A DNA stretch of 64,000 nt from Enhygromyxa salina (GTDB lineage: Bacteria > Myxococcota_A > Polyangia > Nannocystales > Nannocystaceae), in contig NZ_PVNK01000068.1 of assembly GCF_002994615.1 (NCBI RefSeq), forward strand, positions 1 through 64,000, read 5' to 3'. Each line of letters opens with the position of its first letter. Position 1 is the first letter of the stretch. Shown here in pieces: positions 63,065-64,000 of this stretch. Position numbers and translations under genes: made by a program. The notes below the pieces were generated by a model. It was given only the letters and a program-made list of their open reading frames with translations. It was not told the origin of the DNA and searched no databases.

Positions 63065-64000
63065 GTGCACACCGACGTGTCGGACCTCCTCGCCGCCCGC
63101 AGTCAGATGGCCATGTCGCTGGCCTTCCATATTTTATTTGCGGTCGCGGGCATGGCCATGCCGCTGCTGATGGTCCTCGCGGAGCTGCGTCATCAGCGGA
63201 CCGGCGATCCGGCCGCGCTCGAGCTCGCCAAGCGGTGGGCGAAGGGCACGGCGATCTTGTTCGCGGTTGGGGCGGTTTCGGGCACGGTCTTGAGCTTCGA
63301 GCTCGGGCTGCTGTGGCCGCAGTTCATGCGTCACGCCGGACCGCTGGTCGGGATGCCGTTTTCGCTCGAGGGCTTCGCGTTCTTTCTCGAGGCGATCTTC
63401 TTGGGTCTGTACCTGTACGGCTGGGATCACCTGCGACCGCGAGTTCACCTCGCGTGTGGTCTGGGGGTCGCACTGTGTGGGTTGCTGTCGGCGATCTTCG
63501 TCGTCGCGGTCAACGCTTGGATGAACGAGCCGAGCGGGTTCGAGTACGTCGACGGCGCGTTCGTGAACATCCGGCCGTGGGAGGCGATGTTCAACGGCGC
63601 GTTCTTCAGCCAGGCCCTGCACATGGCGCTCGCCGCCTACGCGTCGATCGCGGTCGCCGTCATGGGCATCCACGCGTGGGCGCTGCGGCGTGAGCCCGAC
63701 AGCGCGCTGCACCGGACCGCGTTTCGCCTCGCGCTGGGCCTCGCGCTGGTTGCGGTGCCCGCACAGATCGTCAGCGGGGATCACTCGGCCAAGCACATCG
63801 CTCGGGATCAACCGGTCAAGCTTGCCGCGGCCGAGGCGCTGTTCGAGACCCAGACTCGCGCACCGCTGGCGCTCGGTGGGATCGCCGACAGCTCGAGCGC
63901 GCAGCTGCGCGGCGCGATCGAGCTGCCGGGGATGTTGAGCCTGATCGCGTTTTCGGATCCCGACGCCGAGGTCACCGGGCTCGACAGCGTGCCGCGGGAG
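63065..64000 (+). CDS. cydA: Cytochrome bd-type ubiquinol oxidase subunit I, partial
   Basis: The GTG at 63065 begins MHTDVSDLLAARSQMAMSLA, and the frame is open to the right edge (312 codons seen). It has several membrane helices. Key residues include the first-helix His in SLAFHILFAVAGM (haem ligand), EGFAFFLEAIFLGLYLYGW with the conserved Glu pair, NAWMNEPSGF, and the start of the quinol loop, GDHSAKHIARDQPVKLAAAEALFET. It is a terminal oxidase that reduces O2 to water. The divergent protoglobin phosphorelay, 158 bp away, may control it. Confidence 0.93.
   Translation, partial: MHTDVSDLLAARSQMAMSLAFHILFAVAGMAMPLLMVLAELRHQRTGDPAALELAKRWAKGTAILFAVGAVSGTVLSFELGLLWPQFMRHAGPLVGMPFSLEGFAFFLEAIFLGLYLYGWDHLRPRVHLACGLGVALCGLLSAIFVVAVNAWMNEPSGFEYVDGAFVNIRPWEAMFNGAFFSQALHMALAAYASIAVAVMGIHAWALRREPDSALHRTAFRLALGLALVAVPAQIVSGDHSAKHIARDQPVKLAAAEALFETQTRAPLALGGIADSSSAQLRGAIELPGMLSLIAFSDPDAEVTGLDSVPRE

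Overview
The window looks like chromosomal DNA of a predatory-type myxobacterium (Myxococcota), most likely of the Nannocystis/Plesiocystis/Enhygromyxa lineage. The reasons are the very high G+C content, the many lipoproteins with Asp-Gly ('GDGDGDP') linkers, the number of membrane-anchored Ser/Thr kinases, a MYXO-CTERM-like tail, and the abundance of secreted Cys-rich or beta-propeller proteins. This placement is inferred from protein style; no rRNA or tRNA gene was seen.

Layout. 1-6.2 kb (minus strand): a tightly coupled operon with two membrane Ser/Thr kinases, two paralogous exported C-x2-C proteins (one cut by the left edge) and a beta-helix lipoprotein. 6.3-11.8 kb: an FG-GAP/ASPIC lipoprotein, a decayed stretch, an unknown protein and a beta-propeller lipoprotein. 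12-15.6 kb: a divergent YHYH/His-rich export island around a perfect 18-bp-stem hairpin. 15.7-19.7 kb: a VOC protein, two methyltransferases and a flavoprotein, with three copies of a TGCAA-N5-TTGCA operator-like site. 19.7-22.7 kb: a gene-poor patch with decayed genes, two repeat families and a RAYT-type HUH transposase. 22.7-35.7 kb: RNase Z, a lipoamide-dehydrogenase-like flavoprotein, lipoproteins, hydrolases, a metzincin-like protein with an altered zinc motif, an SDR-CPBP fusion, a dihaem cytochrome c lipoprotein and a fatty-acid-hydroxylase-like membrane protein. 35.9-47.6 kb: a TPR Ser/Thr kinase followed by a tiny Thr-rich gene, the housekeeping cluster rpsB-tsf-pyrH-frr, a TMTC-like membrane protein with a 41-residue lipoprotein gene, and another Ser/Thr kinase. 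47.7-51.2 kb: a response regulator, tesB, an NlpC/P60 protein and a glyoxalase II.

51.2-54.1 kb is a recent tandem duplication of an Rpn-like nuclease gene. The duplicated block carries off the 3' end of a neighbouring nickel-transporter-like gene, and a small palindromic mobile element has since entered one copy. That gives a natural empty-site/filled-site pair and defines a 4-bp CTAA target duplication. 54.1-57.6 kb (minus) is a complete nickel-pincer cofactor cassette, larC-larE-larB plus a His-rich transporter, without larA. 57.7-59.8 kb holds a lipoprotein phosphatase, a zinc-less DksA/TraR-like protein and a Pro/Ser-rich lipoprotein. 59.8-62.9 kb (minus) is a three-gene phosphorelay headed by a protoglobin histidine kinase, transcribed away from a cytochrome bd oxidase gene that runs off the right edge. 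Oxygen or redox sensing coupled to the terminal oxidase is a reasonable hypothesis.

The most original signals are the CTAG/CTAA-targeting palindromic element family that sits on stop codons, the kinase/C-x2-C operon, the Thr-rich 57-residue gene behind a kinase, the SDR-CPBP fusion, the globin phosphorelay beside cydA, and the shared operator of the 17-18.6 kb genes.
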